A DNA stretch of 29,343 nucleotides, taken from Cyanobacteria bacterium UBA11370 (GTDB lineage: Bacteria; Cyanobacteriota; Cyanobacteriia; Cyanobacteriales; Coleofasciculaceae). Below the pieces are notes generated by a model. That model had not been told where the DNA came from. It worked only from the letters and a program-made list of their open reading frames with translations, and ran no database searches. Location: NCBI GenBank assembly GCA_003486645.1, contig DNGI01000438.1, forward strand, positions 1-29,343, in the 5' to 3' direction. The position numbers and the translations under genes were made by a program. Positions 10,201 through 18,470 of the stretch are shown in pieces. Position 1 is the first letter of the stretch; every line of letters starts with the position of its first letter.

Positions 10201-12322
10201 GCCATTGAGGTGCTGCATCCCACTCTGGGGGGTCGGCTGCTGCATTAGTTGGAGGGATAACAGGCATCGTATCCGGCCAGACGACTGTCGATCCTGCGGC
10301 AATATTATCATCATGAGGCAGATAAACTCCAGCACCTGTCACAACGCGCAAACCGCCAACCCCTTCTAGGGGATCATCAGGGACTTCCGCCGCGTTGCGT
10401 TCCCAAAAGCCATCTCGGTTCGTAATATCAAGTTCTTTCAACGGTTCTACACGAGTCTGACGTGTGCGTGGTCCTTGACCCGCTGGCGCATCCCACTGAG
10501 TATCTTTAATGGGTTGGGGTTGATCCTGACCAACAAAGTCTCCTCCTAAATACCAATTAGCTGGCAGGTTATTACCAATTAAGACGCGATCGCCAATAAA
10601 AGCTTCGTTACCATTTTCTACAGATTCTGGGTTTGTCGCCTTTGGTAGTAGTAGCTTACTACTACCTCTACTAGCTGTATTCAACTCTAGACCCGTGTTA
10701 CTACTAGCCAGTAAAACATCGGTAGCACCATTGGCCTCGACCTTAAAGGGATACATCCATTCATCGGGTGGTCGCAATGTGTTCCCATCACCTTGAACAC
10801 TTTTACCTGCAAAATCTTCTAATGGGTCGTCAATGGCAACTTCACTAAAAGGCACATGACGAGTGCGATTTCTGAAATAAAGTTCCATTGCTTGTCGTCT
10901 TGCCTCATCCGCTTCTACCCCATCAGCTACCAGTTCTTCTTTTTTCCCTTCGACCTCATCAGGATCGTTCTTCGTCAGTCCTTCGTCTACCAGAAAGGTA
11001 ATTCGTCTTTCATAAGCCTGAGTGTTATAAGCGAGGTCGGCCGATACTTGTTTTACAGATTTATTTGCACTGCTAATGTTAACGTTTTGACCTGTTTGAG
11101 TAGGTGCTGTATTTTCCTTAAATAAGTGTGCAACAACTGAGCCATCCTCTGTACTAACATTACCAGAGCCTGCTGCTGTAGTGGTAATGTCGCTATAGCC
11201 AAGATTTCCACCTACAATAATCTTGCCATTTTCAGGTTGATAATAACAGGATTCTGGGCTGCTGACTTGATATAAGTTGATAGGATCTCCCGTTTTTTGC
11301 TTGGAGACGAACAGGTTGCTGTTTGTAAAAATTCGTCCATTTAGACGGAACGCTGGACCCGAAAAAATATCTAAATCATCTTGGTAAACAACGGCATTGT
11401 TGGACGGGGGAATAACTGAGCGGTCTTGCTGGTATTCTAGGGCAGAAAATCCTTGGTTTTGACCAGCATAGTCTTCATAATCATCGATATCCTCAGTAGG
11501 AGGAATAAGACCGGGTTGATTTTTATTCGTAATTGGAACAGTAGCTACATAAATAAAGAAAGGTTTCTTCAGTCTGCCCCCTGATTGATACCAATCAGTC
11601 CCACCCACTAAGCTAGCACTTGTACCCTGCGCCCCTGCACATACGTCTCCAACGGAGCCATCATCCATTGGTGTAGTTCTTGCTTCTAAAGGATTTCTTT
11701 GTCTATCAAATTTGCTATCACCATCACGAGTTGGGCTGCGGAAAAGGATACTATAGAGAGTAAAGCTATCAAATTCCCCGTTGTTATCTGTATCGACAGG
11801 AAATCGCCAAGCATTATTAGTTGTTTCATTTCCTAAAAGAAAAGTGGGTGTATCAATATTTCCATTGCCGGAAATATCAAAACTTAGGTTCAAACGTGTT
11901 TCATCTTGAAAAGTATATTTATCTGATGCCAGTCCGGGTTTTAGGTTCTGATTGAGAACACTTTCTCCAGGAGTTCCCCTAGTATTGGGTGAAGCAAATA
12001 ATTCATCCAGTTTCCGTTTAGCCCGATCTATCGCGGGTTGAGCTGCATTCAGTACCGCCTGATTCACCCGGTAATTGCTCGCATTTTTCGCCCTGTCAAA
12101 CGAGCGAAATACAATCGCCGTAGTCAGCAATATGACCACCAACATCACCATCGTCACGGTTGGCAAGATAAATCCTGCCCTCGCCAAACGAGAACGCTGA
12201 CCCAGAACGACTAAGCCACGCAACAGCCAATTCATCAGCTTTTTCGTTATAGCTCTAGAGAGCTTAATCATCTGTTTATACAGATTTTGGATGGCTTTGA
12301 GTAGCTTCTTAGACAATGACAT
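7286..12322 (-). CDS. hpsA: Hormogonium polysaccharide protein HpsA, giant pilin-like
   Basis: A 1678-residue protein heading the pseudopilin operon. A long basic N-terminus (residues 1-49) leads to ARAG|FILPTVTMVMLVVILL, a pilin-type segment in which the Glu expected at mature position 5 is Thr. This is the GspK/PilX-like variant. The helix is followed by an Asn/Ala-rich stem, then about 1500 residues of Asp-, Asn- and Pro-rich extracytoplasmic sequence with many DxDN/DxDGD-like stretches (DTDNNGEFDSF, DDNFACRQDDP). It includes the repeated theme LNGRIFTNSNLFV / VYVQGNFNLH, suggesting a beta-rich, possibly calcium-loaded surface region. AGGAAA precedes the ATG. Such size and order (hpsA, then hpsB and hpsC) match the hps locus described in N. 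punctiforme, where HpsA is needed for secretion of hormogonium polysaccharide. Its biochemical activity is not known. The only plausible alternative is another PilX-like giant minor pilin. Confidence 0.88.
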   Translation of the reverse strand: MSLSKKLLKAIQNLYKQMIKLSRAITKKLMNWLLRGLVVLGQRSRLARAGFILPTVTMVMLVVILLTTAIVFRSFDRAKNASNYRVNQAVLNAAQPAIDRAKRKLDELFASPNTRGTPGESVLNQNLKPGLASDKYTFQDETRLNLSFDISGNGNIDTPTFLLGNETTNNAWRFPVDTDNNGEFDSFTLYSILFRSPTRDGDSKFDRQRNPLEARTTPMDDGSVGDVCAGAQGTSASLVGGTDWYQSGGRLKKPFFIYVATVPITNKNQPGLIPPTEDIDDYEDYAGQNQGFSALEYQQDRSVIPPSNNAVVYQDDLDIFSGPAFRLNGRIFTNSNLFVSKQKTGDPINLYQVSSPESCYYQPENGKIIVGGNLGYSDITTTAAGSGNVSTEDGSVVAHLFKENTAPTQTGQNVNISSANKSVKQVSADLAYNTQAYERRITFLVDEGLTKNDPDEVEGKKEELVADGVEADEARRQAMELYFRNRTRHVPFSEVAIDDPLEDFAGKSVQGDGNTLRPPDEWMYPFKVEANGATDVLLASSNTGLELNTASRGSSKLLLPKATNPESVENGNEAFIGDRVLIGNNLPANWYLGGDFVGQDQPQPIKDTQWDAPAGQGPRTRQTRVEPLKELDITNRDGFWERNAAEVPDDPLEGVGGLRVVTGAGVYLPHDDNIAAGSTVVWPDTMPVIPPTNAAADPPEWDAAPQWLPNGFPVDAHGDERPFLKMRATAVYFYGTSQPIACVSTFYDPTNRDTARNVENFAGQDLGNDDDFDVSGILANGNYRNAGYETPNIQGTPGISALERQNSRQVAPNSLNGITYAPFAAVSPDPDLNYQANLFYPNGRRVNQLLRDAMDTPAADRSLAQQAAIDSASCGLQILDGNLAPDDAVIPHGAIQEVAFLDGRQIKSIEATYNPEVDFDPDAAITPDNPINRQGVTTLANSNYDLPLEQRQPLEIRATAIDLGMLRTTPRGAGEFLLPNSGIIYATREDALPDQTALPDEVTFTLKSSARDFRLDPTRRPNGILLVNGQRLDRRTTYAAEEKGLILASDLPVYVQGNFNLHQSGGNRVEEFKNGTQDDRLDSDWSDFYARKTENLDDNFACRQDDPRLPTGSCGVGDQWRPATIVSDAVTLLSDGFRFGFRNEGDYDLRNNQIDNITNPNNAAPVNDIASAQDIENARLRNGFFDNNFVTSGLSSGGFSFLKDSIRTGFPSVNLNPLQGNVYSKVSPPNPDAINSSYFNNFITPIQRRANTPEYLMEVCVRLPVSDCGPNDWFVNPGAGTRASALITTPPAATTVFNIADHRAGTTARPPEDTALRRFPRRVAFARITAAGATQDDLILHNNLPIPLGIGAGNVINCYSYGTGGAVNGRACVNYNATRPSLVANNLWFRTTDDAAGANPYDPANSVYVNDRRLFFADEQVLGAGNRAGQDAATNADGVDRRKAQPLLVPTLQLQVTTQGPGSGGLLALRNNSELVAKTQWLSRASGDTTFNMVMATGDNPSRPQSAAFDADLNGGLANLPHFLENWATPADDKVKFATNITGSFIQLKRSEYATAPWWSTRPNLAVPALGGLFGDPQMYTTGESAYAARPNIGKLPYFIAPKRQWGFDVGLLSQSPDLFSQQFSLSFVDDPNEFFREVSRDDDWVRTLLCAKTVNGNKNAINRDAQLQKFCDAKTGG

Positions 12323-12646
12323 GACGGTTTCCTGTCAAACTAAGGGAATGTAGAACGGTGAACCAAAATGCAACACCCTATGGGCACAATGCGCCTGACT
12401 AGACCCTAACAAAAATTTCCTATAACTTCCGGATCGGAATAAGATCACTTGTAAGTATCAGGCAAAGGTTGACCGGGAACGTTCCCTCTCCAGGGAGATT
12501 TATCGATTGGAAGAATTCGCCTGGAAAGACAACCCCTACCTTTAACCCAAATGAAGAAACACTGACCCCTAGGGTTACTACCCTTACCTTACCCACTTCT
12601 TACACAAACGATATCACCCCCTGCATGAAGAATTTGAGGGGGTGTA

Positions 12647-12727
12647 GGAATGTAGGGACGAGTCGCCTTTTTAGGAATGTAGGGGCGAGTCGCCTTTTTA
12701 GGAATGTAGGGGCGAGTCACCTTTTTA
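12647..12727. repeat. 27-bp tandem repeat, three units
   Basis: Three adjacent 27-bp units begin GGAATGTAGGG and contain CGAGTCGCC or CGAGTCACC followed by TTTTTA. Units two and three carry the core GGCGAGTC; unit one has GACGAGTC. The array stops sharply at both ends. Confidence 0.9.
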
Positions 12728-12745
12728 GGGTAAAGAGGGAAAACC

Positions 12746-12799
12746 CTTCAATATATTGACTCGCCCTCCTCACTTCAATATATTGACTCGCCCTCCTCA
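12746..12799. repeat. 27-bp tandem repeat, two units
   Basis: Two identical 27-bp units begin CTTCAATATATTGACTCGCC. Each contains TGACTCGCCC, the exact reverse complement of GGGCGAGTCA in the last unit of the preceding array, so RNA across both arrays could fold into a hairpin. Confidence 0.9.
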
Positions 12800-12843
12800 C
12801 TCCTTAGACAGGATAATGGTTTCAGGCTCTTTTTCGCAGAGGT

Positions 12844-13080
12844 TTAATAATGATTGAGATTAATCCCAGCTTCTTTTGCCATTGCTTGTAGACCTTTTTT
12901 CTCCAAAGTCTTAATCGCCTTCGTAGAAAGTTTCAGTCTAACCCACCGATTCCCTTCAGCCCACCAAACTCGCTTCCACTGTAGGTTAGCTTCCTGTAAC
13001 TTCTTGGTACGGCGGTGGGAGTGGGAAATCGCATAGGCATTATTTGCCTTCTTATTCGTTAATTGGCATCTACGTGACAT
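12844..13080 (-). CDS. rpmB: 50S ribosomal protein L28
   Basis: A 78-residue basic protein of the large ribosomal subunit. The N-terminus [20 protein letters not shown] and the segments SHRRTKK and [20 protein letters not shown] are characteristic of cyanobacterial L28. The length is normal. The start ATG has a weak GAGG upstream. The gene is monocistronic in appearance: 163 bp of repeat-bearing spacer separates it from htpG, and the hpsA spacer follows it. TATAAT lies very close to the start (13093-13098), which would imply an unusually short leader if used; I do not call it a promoter. Confidence 0.97.
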   Translation of the reverse strand: MSRRCQLTNKKANNAYAISHSHRRTKKLQEANLQWKRVWWAEGNRWVRLKLSTKAIKTLEKKGLQAMAKEAGINLNHY

Positions 13081-13172
13081 GGGCAGCCTCTCATTATAAT
13101 CTTACAGTCCGTTTCTCATCATAATCGCTGCCGGGGGTGTAGGGTTTAGAGACCTAATATCAAATTCGTTTG

Positions 13173-13196
13173 AATGCACCCATTAATGCACCCATT
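13173..13196. repeat. 12-bp direct duplication
   Basis: AATGCACCCATT occurs twice in tandem immediately before the palindrome that starts at 13196. It is probably a small slippage duplication in the htpG-rpmB spacer. Confidence 0.8.
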
Positions 13197-13226
13197 GTAG
13201 AGACGTTGCATTGCAACGTCTCTACA
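13196..13226. repeat. Dispersed palindrome, copy B
   Basis: A perfect 31-bp palindrome has 15-bp arms TGTAGAGACGTTGCA and a central T. It has the same core as copy A at 4555-4581. It lies 17 bp past the htpG stop and could form a strong hairpin at the end of the htpG transcript, though no U-tract follows. Confidence 0.88.
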
Positions 13227-13243
13227 GGAATATTGGTGTAGGG

Positions 13244-15235
13244 TTAACGTTCTGTTAAACGAGTCAGCACCTGATTGGATCGTTCCACAAATGCTTTCAT
13301 CCCTTCGGCATCAAACCCTTTTTGCGCCATCAACGCTAAATCGTAGACGTGTTGACAAATTTGCTTGGCTAACTCAGCGCTAGGAGATTCACCCGAACCC
13401 TGGACAATACTCCCCTGACTAATCTCAACCAAATTCTGAATGAGTGGGTGAGCGGTATTGACAACTAAAATATGTTCTTCAGGAAATTGAGCGGTCTGCT
13501 GCTGTAACATTGCCGTCATATCGAGCAAACGCCGCATCGCCTCTGGTAATAATACCATAGCAGGTGGTGTGCCTTGGGGGTCATCAGATTTCAGCGCCTG
13601 AGTCCGAATGTTGACTTTTGGCTTGTTAATCGCCTTTTCAAACAGTTCTTTAATCAGTTCATTACGGGTTTTGTTGGTTTTGGGGTCAACAATTTCTGAG
13701 GCTTTATCCTGGTCAATCAACGTATTATCTAACTCAGAATCCACCCGCGAAAACTTCACATCGGAATAGTCCCGCTCCAAAAAACTGATAAAGTGAGTAT
13801 CGATAAAAGAGTCCATATACAGGACTTCCAAGCCTTGGTTTTTGTGCAATTCTACATAGGTAGCTTGGGATGATTCATCGGTGCAGTAGAAAACGTGATT
13901 TTCGTGTTTGGTTTTGTTGCGTTCTAAATACTCTTTAAGAGTGGTGTAGGGTGGAGTAGATGTTGAGGTTTGAGATGGGGTTGAGGTGACATCTTGCCAC
14001 GCATCTCCTTCTTGAGATTGCACTTCAACCGTTGGTGTTTCGCCTGTTCCCTGTTCGCTACTCTCTGTTGCTTTCTCAGTCGTGCGATAAATAATAATAT
14101 CTTCGACTTGTTTTTTGAATTTGTCGTTATTGAGAGCGCCAAACTTAACAAAAGTCCCGACATCTTGCCAGCATCGGATATATTCATCGCGCTGTTCGGT
14201 GTAAAGGGAATTCAGGCGATCGCCCACTTTCTTAGCAATGAAATCAGCAATCCGGCGTACTGTTCGGTCGTTAGTTAGTGCTGAACGCGATACATTCAGG
14301 GGAATATCGGGACTATCAATAACACCCCGTAGCGGCATTAGGAAATTGGGAATAATTTCTTCGCAATGGTCACTGACAAAGACTTGATTGCAGAATAGTT
14401 TAATATTTCCCTTAGTTACATCGACATCGGGTTTGAGTTTAGGGAAATAGAGAATACCGTTAAGTAAAAAAGGATAATCCGTATTGAGATGTATCCACAA
14501 TAACGGCTCTTCTTGGAAGGGGTAAAGGTAGCGATAAAATTCTAGATAATCCTCTTTAGTGAGGTTTTGAGGTGATTCTTTCCACAGCGCTCGATGCTGG
14601 TTAATTTCCTCCCCATCTAGCTTAATGGGTACGGGCATGAAGTCACAATAGGTCTTCACCAATTGGCGAATGCGCGGGGGTTCAAGATACTCCAACTCCT
14701 CATCTTGTAACGTAAGAGTAATAGTAGTTCCGCGTTCAGTACGGGGTGAGTCTTCAAGTTGAAAGGCGGGGGAACCGTCACATGACCAATGCACGGCTTG
14801 CGCTCCGGCTTGGTAGGATAGAGTATCAATCTCAACTTTCTTAGCTACCATGAAGGAGGAGTAGAAACCCAGACCGAAGTGACCGATAATTTGTTGGTCA
14901 GCCTCTTTTTGATATTTCTGGATAAATTCTTCGGCGCTGGAAAAAGCAACCTGGTTAATGTATTTTTTGATCTCCTCGGCGGTCATCCCAATGCCATTAT
15001 CGGAGACAGAGAGAGTCTTTTTGTCTTTATCAATAGCGATTTTAATTTCGGGTTCCCCGATTTCTCCGTCTACTTCTCCGGCGTAGGAAACCATCTTTAA
15101 CTTCTGGATAGCGTCCACGGCGTTAGAGACGAGTTCCCGCAAGAAGATTTCGTGGTCGGTGTAGAGAGACTTCTTGATAATGGGAAAGATATTCTCGGTA
15201 TGAATCGTGATATTGCCTTGTTCCAGGACAGTCAT
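13244..15235 (-). CDS. htpG: Hsp90 family chaperone HtpG
   Basis: A cytoplasmic ATP-dependent chaperone of 663 residues. The N-terminal GHKL ATPase domain has Glu34 in FLRELVSNAVDAI, DNGIGMT (79-85) and GHFGLGFYSSF (118-128). The middle domain carries the conserved catalytic-loop region PLNVSRSAL (312-320). A C-terminal dimerisation domain follows from about 540. Between about residues 385 and 431 there is a Thr/Ser/Glu/Gln-rich low-complexity insertion before YTTLKEYLERN, which largely explains the extra length over the ~624-residue enterobacterial protein. No strong Shine-Dalgarno motif precedes the ATG, and no CIRCE element was seen in the 165-bp upstream spacer. It is followed by copy B of the palindrome and then rpmB. 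Confidence 0.97.
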   Translation of the reverse strand: MTVLEQGNITIHTENIFPIIKKSLYTDHEIFLRELVSNAVDAIQKLKMVSYAGEVDGEIGEPEIKIAIDKDKKTLSVSDNGIGMTAEEIKKYINQVAFSSAEEFIQKYQKEADQQIIGHFGLGFYSSFMVAKKVEIDTLSYQAGAQAVHWSCDGSPAFQLEDSPRTERGTTITLTLQDEELEYLEPPRIRQLVKTYCDFMPVPIKLDGEEINQHRALWKESPQNLTKEDYLEFYRYLYPFQEEPLLWIHLNTDYPFLLNGILYFPKLKPDVDVTKGNIKLFCNQVFVSDHCEEIIPNFLMPLRGVIDSPDIPLNVSRSALTNDRTVRRIADFIAKKVGDRLNSLYTEQRDEYIRCWQDVGTFVKFGALNNDKFKKQVEDIIIYRTTEKATESSEQGTGETPTVEVQSQEGDAWQDVTSTPSQTSTSTPPYTTLKEYLERNKTKHENHVFYCTDESSQATYVELHKNQGLEVLYMDSFIDTHFISFLERDYSDVKFSRVDSELDNTLIDQDKASEIVDPKTNKTRNELIKELFEKAINKPKVNIRTQALKSDDPQGTPPAMVLLPEAMRRLLDMTAMLQQQTAQFPEEHILVVNTAHPLIQNLVEISQGSIVQGSGESPSAELAKQICQHVYDLALMAQKGFDAEGMKAFVERSNQVLTRLTER

Positions 15236-15400
15236 GGGTGTAACTTGATTACTTGGATGGTTTATAAGATGATTTTGGGCGATCGCGCTCTATTGTAAGT
15301 CAGGGATGTACACCCAGGAGTATTCGGATTTCCCTACATTGTTGCTTGTATCATTTTTTTAAATGTATTACTTAGGTTCAAGATTTGTGATTTAATTCAC

Positions 15401-16249
15401 TTAAGAGTTTAAGTCATCTAAGTTAACTTCTGATAACCGTTCCACTATGTAACGTTGTTGAGATTCGTCAAATACCTCATAAAACTTTTGCGATTTAGCC
15501 TTGTAAATAGCTTCGCTCACTGCTGCTTTCCACGGTTCTATTTCTAAAGATACTTGTTTAGCTGCTATCCGATAATCTTGCAACATTTTTTTATCAAACT
15601 CAATACCAATAAATTGACAAAGTTTTTCTAACTCAGATTGAGGATTTTCTACAAGCTGTTCGTACCTAACTAGGATATGATTAGATTTATGTAAATGCTG
15701 ACGAGTTATTTCAGCAGCGCTTATCCAGCGTTCAAGGCAAAAATCAATACTCCACCCCTCACGCCAATACTTGCTCGGATACTTGCGGGTTACTTCATAC
15801 ATCGAAGCCACAGTATCTAAACTGTTTCGCAAAATATGGATAAATCTTACCCTCGGGACAAACTTCTCAATGTAATCAATGTGCTGAATGTGTTCGGGAG
15901 TTTTTTCTAGCCAAATACTCTTACCTTGCTCTTGAGCCAAACTATCTAATATTTTGATAAACTTTCGAGTATGTTCCCTCATTAGAGGAAATTTGGGTAG
16001 ATATTTGATCAGCTCCGGACGACCAATTTCGTTTTTAAAGAATTCTTCTAATCGGGGCTTTAATTGGCGAGAAGCGATTATCCTTGAAGCAAGACGACGA
16101 GGCTCGTAGGTAGGTACAAGATATTGAAAAAATTTAGATTCAGGAAAAGAAACAATTTGAGGATGCGCTGCCAGTAAGCTCTGTAACAATGTCGTTCCCG
16201 AACGCGGACATCCAACTAAAAAGAGCCGTTGCTTGACGACAAACTTCAT
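15401..16249 (-). CDS. PAPS-dependent sulfotransferase
   Basis: A soluble sulfotransferase-family protein expected to move sulfate from PAPS to an acceptor, possibly a sugar of the surface polysaccharide. I choose the ATG at 16249 (282 residues) over a TTG two codons earlier. The P-loop-like 5'-phosphosulfate motif GCPRSGTTLLQSLLAAHP lies at about 13-30, the EKTPEH block at 115-120, and the 3'-phosphate motif FIHILRNSLDTVAS at 136-149 with Arg141 and Ser149. The C-terminal half has VRYEQLVENP, typical of the family. It has no signal peptide or membrane segment. It is divergent from the GT2 gene at 16295, with 45 bp between starts, and sits beside four glycosyltransferases, so sulfation of an exported glycan is the contextual reading. 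The acceptor cannot be told from sequence. Confidence 0.88.
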   Translation of the reverse strand: MKFVVKQRLFLVGCPRSGTTLLQSLLAAHPQIVSFPESKFFQYLVPTYEPRRLASRIIASRQLKPRLEEFFKNEIGRPELIKYLPKFPLMREHTRKFIKILDSLAQEQGKSIWLEKTPEHIQHIDYIEKFVPRVRFIHILRNSLDTVASMYEVTRKYPSKYWREGWSIDFCLERWISAAEITRQHLHKSNHILVRYEQLVENPQSELEKLCQFIGIEFDKKMLQDYRIAAKQVSLEIEPWKAAVSEAIYKAKSQKFYEVFDESQQRYIVERLSEVNLDDLNS

Positions 16250-16294
16250 ACCCAACTCACTTATAAGGTTAATTTTTAGAGGACATGAGGGACT

Positions 16295-17278
16295 ATGCCA
16301 CTGATATCTGTGATTATTCCAGTATATAATGGTGAAAATACGATTAGAGAAACAATAGTATCAGTTTTAAATCAGACCTTTTCGGATTTGGAGGTCATTG
16401 TTATTAATGATGGCTCTCAAGACTCAACGCTGGAAATAATTTCCAGTATTCGAGACTCTCGACTAAAAGTTTTTTCTTACCCCAATGCTAATCAGGCTGT
16501 AAGCCGCAACCGAGGAATTGCTCTGGCTTGTGGTGAGTATATTTCTTTCATTGATGCAGATGATCTCTGGACTCCGGATAAGCTAGAGGCTCAATTCAAT
16601 GCCCTACAAGAGCATCCTCAAGCTGATGTTGCGTATAGCTGGACAAATTGTATCGATGAAGCGGGTAAATTTTTACGCCGAGGTTATTATATCAGTGTAA
16701 GTGGAAACGTTTATAAAAAATTGCTCCTGAATAATTTTTTAGAAAATGGCTCTAATCCTTTAATTCGTCGGCACGCTTTAGCGGAAGTTGGTGGCTTTGA
16801 GCCGTCAGTTGTCCCAGCAGAAGATTGGGATATGTATTTGCGATTAGCAAACCGCTATCAGTTTGTTGGTCTAGCATACCCACAAATTTTATATCGCATA
16901 TCACCTAATTCAACCTCTACTAACGTTTCTAAAATGGAACGAGGATGCTTACAAGTGATTGAGCGAAACTTTAGCCAAGTTCCTGAATCACTACAGTACT
17001 TAAAATGTCGTAGTTTGGCTAATCTTTACAAGATACTTACTCATAGAGCTATTGAAGGCGTACCACAAAAAGAACGAGGCTTGGCAGCTATCCGATATCT
17101 CCGGCTAGCGGTTAAAAATGACCCTTCTCTCCTCCAGGCAAAAGTTATCTGGAAAGTGTTGTTCAAAGTAGCCTTATTTAATCTCCTTCCTACTCAACAG
17201 GCTGATGCCTTTTTAACGAGATTTAACAAACTATCTGATACTTCAACTCTATTTGGCTATTTACAATTAGATTGTTAG
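16295..17278 (+). CDS. Family 2 glycosyltransferase
   Basis: A 327-residue GT-A inverting glycosyltransferase and the only plus-strand gene. The N-terminal nucleotide-sugar domain starts ISVIIPVYNGENTI (4-17); NDGS is at 38-41, the DxD-type metal site is IDADD (86-90), and the acceptor-side acidic motif is EDWDMYLRL (176-184). No membrane helices are evident, so it should act at the cytoplasmic face. GAGGG four bases before the ATG decides the start; an earlier ATG in the same region is out of frame. It diverges from the sulfotransferase and converges with the GT4 gene, leaving only four bases between stops. It probably helps build the same surface glycan. The sugar and linkage are unknown. 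Confidence 0.93.
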   Translation: MPLISVIIPVYNGENTIRETIVSVLNQTFSDLEVIVINDGSQDSTLEIISSIRDSRLKVFSYPNANQAVSRNRGIALACGEYISFIDADDLWTPDKLEAQFNALQEHPQADVAYSWTNCIDEAGKFLRRGYYISVSGNVYKKLLLNNFLENGSNPLIRRHALAEVGGFEPSVVPAEDWDMYLRLANRYQFVGLAYPQILYRISPNSTSTNVSKMERGCLQVIERNFSQVPESLQYLKCRSLANLYKILTHRAIEGVPQKERGLAAIRYLRLAVKNDPSLLQAKVIWKVLFKVALFNLLPTQQADAFLTRFNKLSDTSTLFGYLQLDC

Positions 17279-17282
17279 GACA

Positions 17283-18449
17283 TTAACTTTGATTCAAATT
17301 GATTATCTTTAAATACCCTGAAACTGCCTCTTCAATTCTAAAGTTTTGCGCTCGATGCCTCAATTCATCTGGTTTTTTTGGAGAATCTATTGCCTCTTGC
17401 ATAGCGGTTGCAAGTGCAGATACATCTCCCACTGGAACTAGCCAACCATATTTACCTTGTTCTAAAATTTCATCAGGTCCGTAGGTACAATCCGTTGAAA
17501 TAACCTGACAACCACAAGCCATTGCTTCAATTAAAACTGTTGGTAATCCTTCCCATAGCGAAGAGAGAACCAATGCACTTGCTCGACTAATATAAGCATA
17601 GGGATTTTGCACAAATCCCGGTAGCAAAACATCCGCATCTATACCCAATTTATGCACCAACGCCTCTAACTGCGATCGCGCTTCTCCATCACCTAGAATT
17701 AACAACCTGACTACGCGTTGCTCTCGAAAACGAGCAAAGGCATGTAAGAGACTTGGGTAATCTTTCTGAGCAGCAAGCCGTCCTACAGCGATCAAGACAG
17801 GAGGTTGATTGGGCTGAAACCAAGGATCATTTAACGCTGAGTTTGATTTGAGCAATAAGCTTTCATCAACCACTGGATTGTATATGACTTTAACTGAGTC
17901 GGGTTGCAACTTCAAATCCCGCTCTAACTCTCGTGCCATACCCTGTGATACAGTTATTATAGCATTCGCTTTTGGGTAAAACCACCGCATCATAATCGGC
18001 ATTAAACTGGGTAATAACTGCCTTTTATACTTGTCAGTTTTTGGAGGTAATGATTCTAGCTGAACTACTTTGTGGTATAAGAAAGTATGTTCTATTAATA
18101 CCAAGTCAACGGGAATTCCAGATAGGGCTTTAGCAATGACTGTAAAAACATTAGCATAGGGTAAATGAGACAGTAAAGTATCAGGCTTTTCTCTTCGTAA
18201 ATACTCTGCGATCGCTGGTACTAAGCGAATTAAACTCTTAGCGCGAAATTCAATACTTGTATGTAAATCGATAACCCTAACACCAGCAGGAACTTGCTCT
18301 AAGTATGGCCCATCAGCAGAAGCTACTACTAAATCTAAAGACATGGCATTGTACTTAAGCATTTCCTTTAGCAAGTTGAGTACCACACGTTGGATACCTC
18401 CCCCTTCAAGGCTATGCAAAAGAAAAGCAATTCGTTTAGGTTTGCTCAT
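17283..18449 (-). CDS. Family 4 glycosyltransferase
   Basis: A 388-residue GT-B retaining glycosyltransferase. The N-terminal acceptor domain begins RIAFLLHSLEGGGIQRVVL (6-24) with the glycine-rich loop. The C-terminal donor domain starts near 215 (PVLIAVGRLAAQKDY) and contains the E-x7-E motif with Glu300 and Glu308 in EGLPTVLIE, followed by ACGCQVIST. No transmembrane segment is clear. It ends four bases from the convergent GT2 gene and starts 21 bp after the stop of the HpsE-like GT2, so it is likely the last gene of a three-gene glycosyltransferase operon on the minus strand. It may correspond functionally to an HpsF/HpsG-type enzyme, but I cannot prove that. Confidence 0.94.
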   Translation of the reverse strand: MSKPKRIAFLLHSLEGGGIQRVVLNLLKEMLKYNAMSLDLVVASADGPYLEQVPAGVRVIDLHTSIEFRAKSLIRLVPAIAEYLRREKPDTLLSHLPYANVFTVIAKALSGIPVDLVLIEHTFLYHKVVQLESLPPKTDKYKRQLLPSLMPIMMRWFYPKANAIITVSQGMARELERDLKLQPDSVKVIYNPVVDESLLLKSNSALNDPWFQPNQPPVLIAVGRLAAQKDYPSLLHAFARFREQRVVRLLILGDGEARSQLEALVHKLGIDADVLLPGFVQNPYAYISRASALVLSSLWEGLPTVLIEAMACGCQVISTDCTYGPDEILEQGKYGWLVPVGDVSALATAMQEAIDSPKKPDELRHRAQNFRIEEAVSGYLKIINLNQS

Positions 18450-18470
18450 AGGTTGATTTATACCTAAAAT

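Larger units (their letters stand above)
12323..12843. other. 521-bp spacer with two tandem arrays
   Basis: This is the spacer upstream of hpsA and downstream of rpmB. The hpsA promoter should lie in 12323-12480, but I cannot identify a convincing -35/-10 pair. The part from 12470 to 12640 is featureless. Two different 27-bp tandem arrays occupy 12647-12799. A plus-strand frame across this region merely translates the repeats and is not a gene. Confidence 0.6.

Noticed and set aside
12469..12759. Plus-strand frame with repeated RNVGASRLF units
   Set aside because: The repeats are simply the translated 27-bp array; no start signal and no family match.
12647..12799. Possible CRISPR array from regularly spaced 27-bp units
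   Set aside because: Units abut directly with no spacers, and no cas genes are present. These are plain tandem repeats.
13093..13098. TATAAT upstream of rpmB as a promoter
   Set aside because: It would place the transcript start almost at the ribosome site, and no -35 match exists at the right distance.
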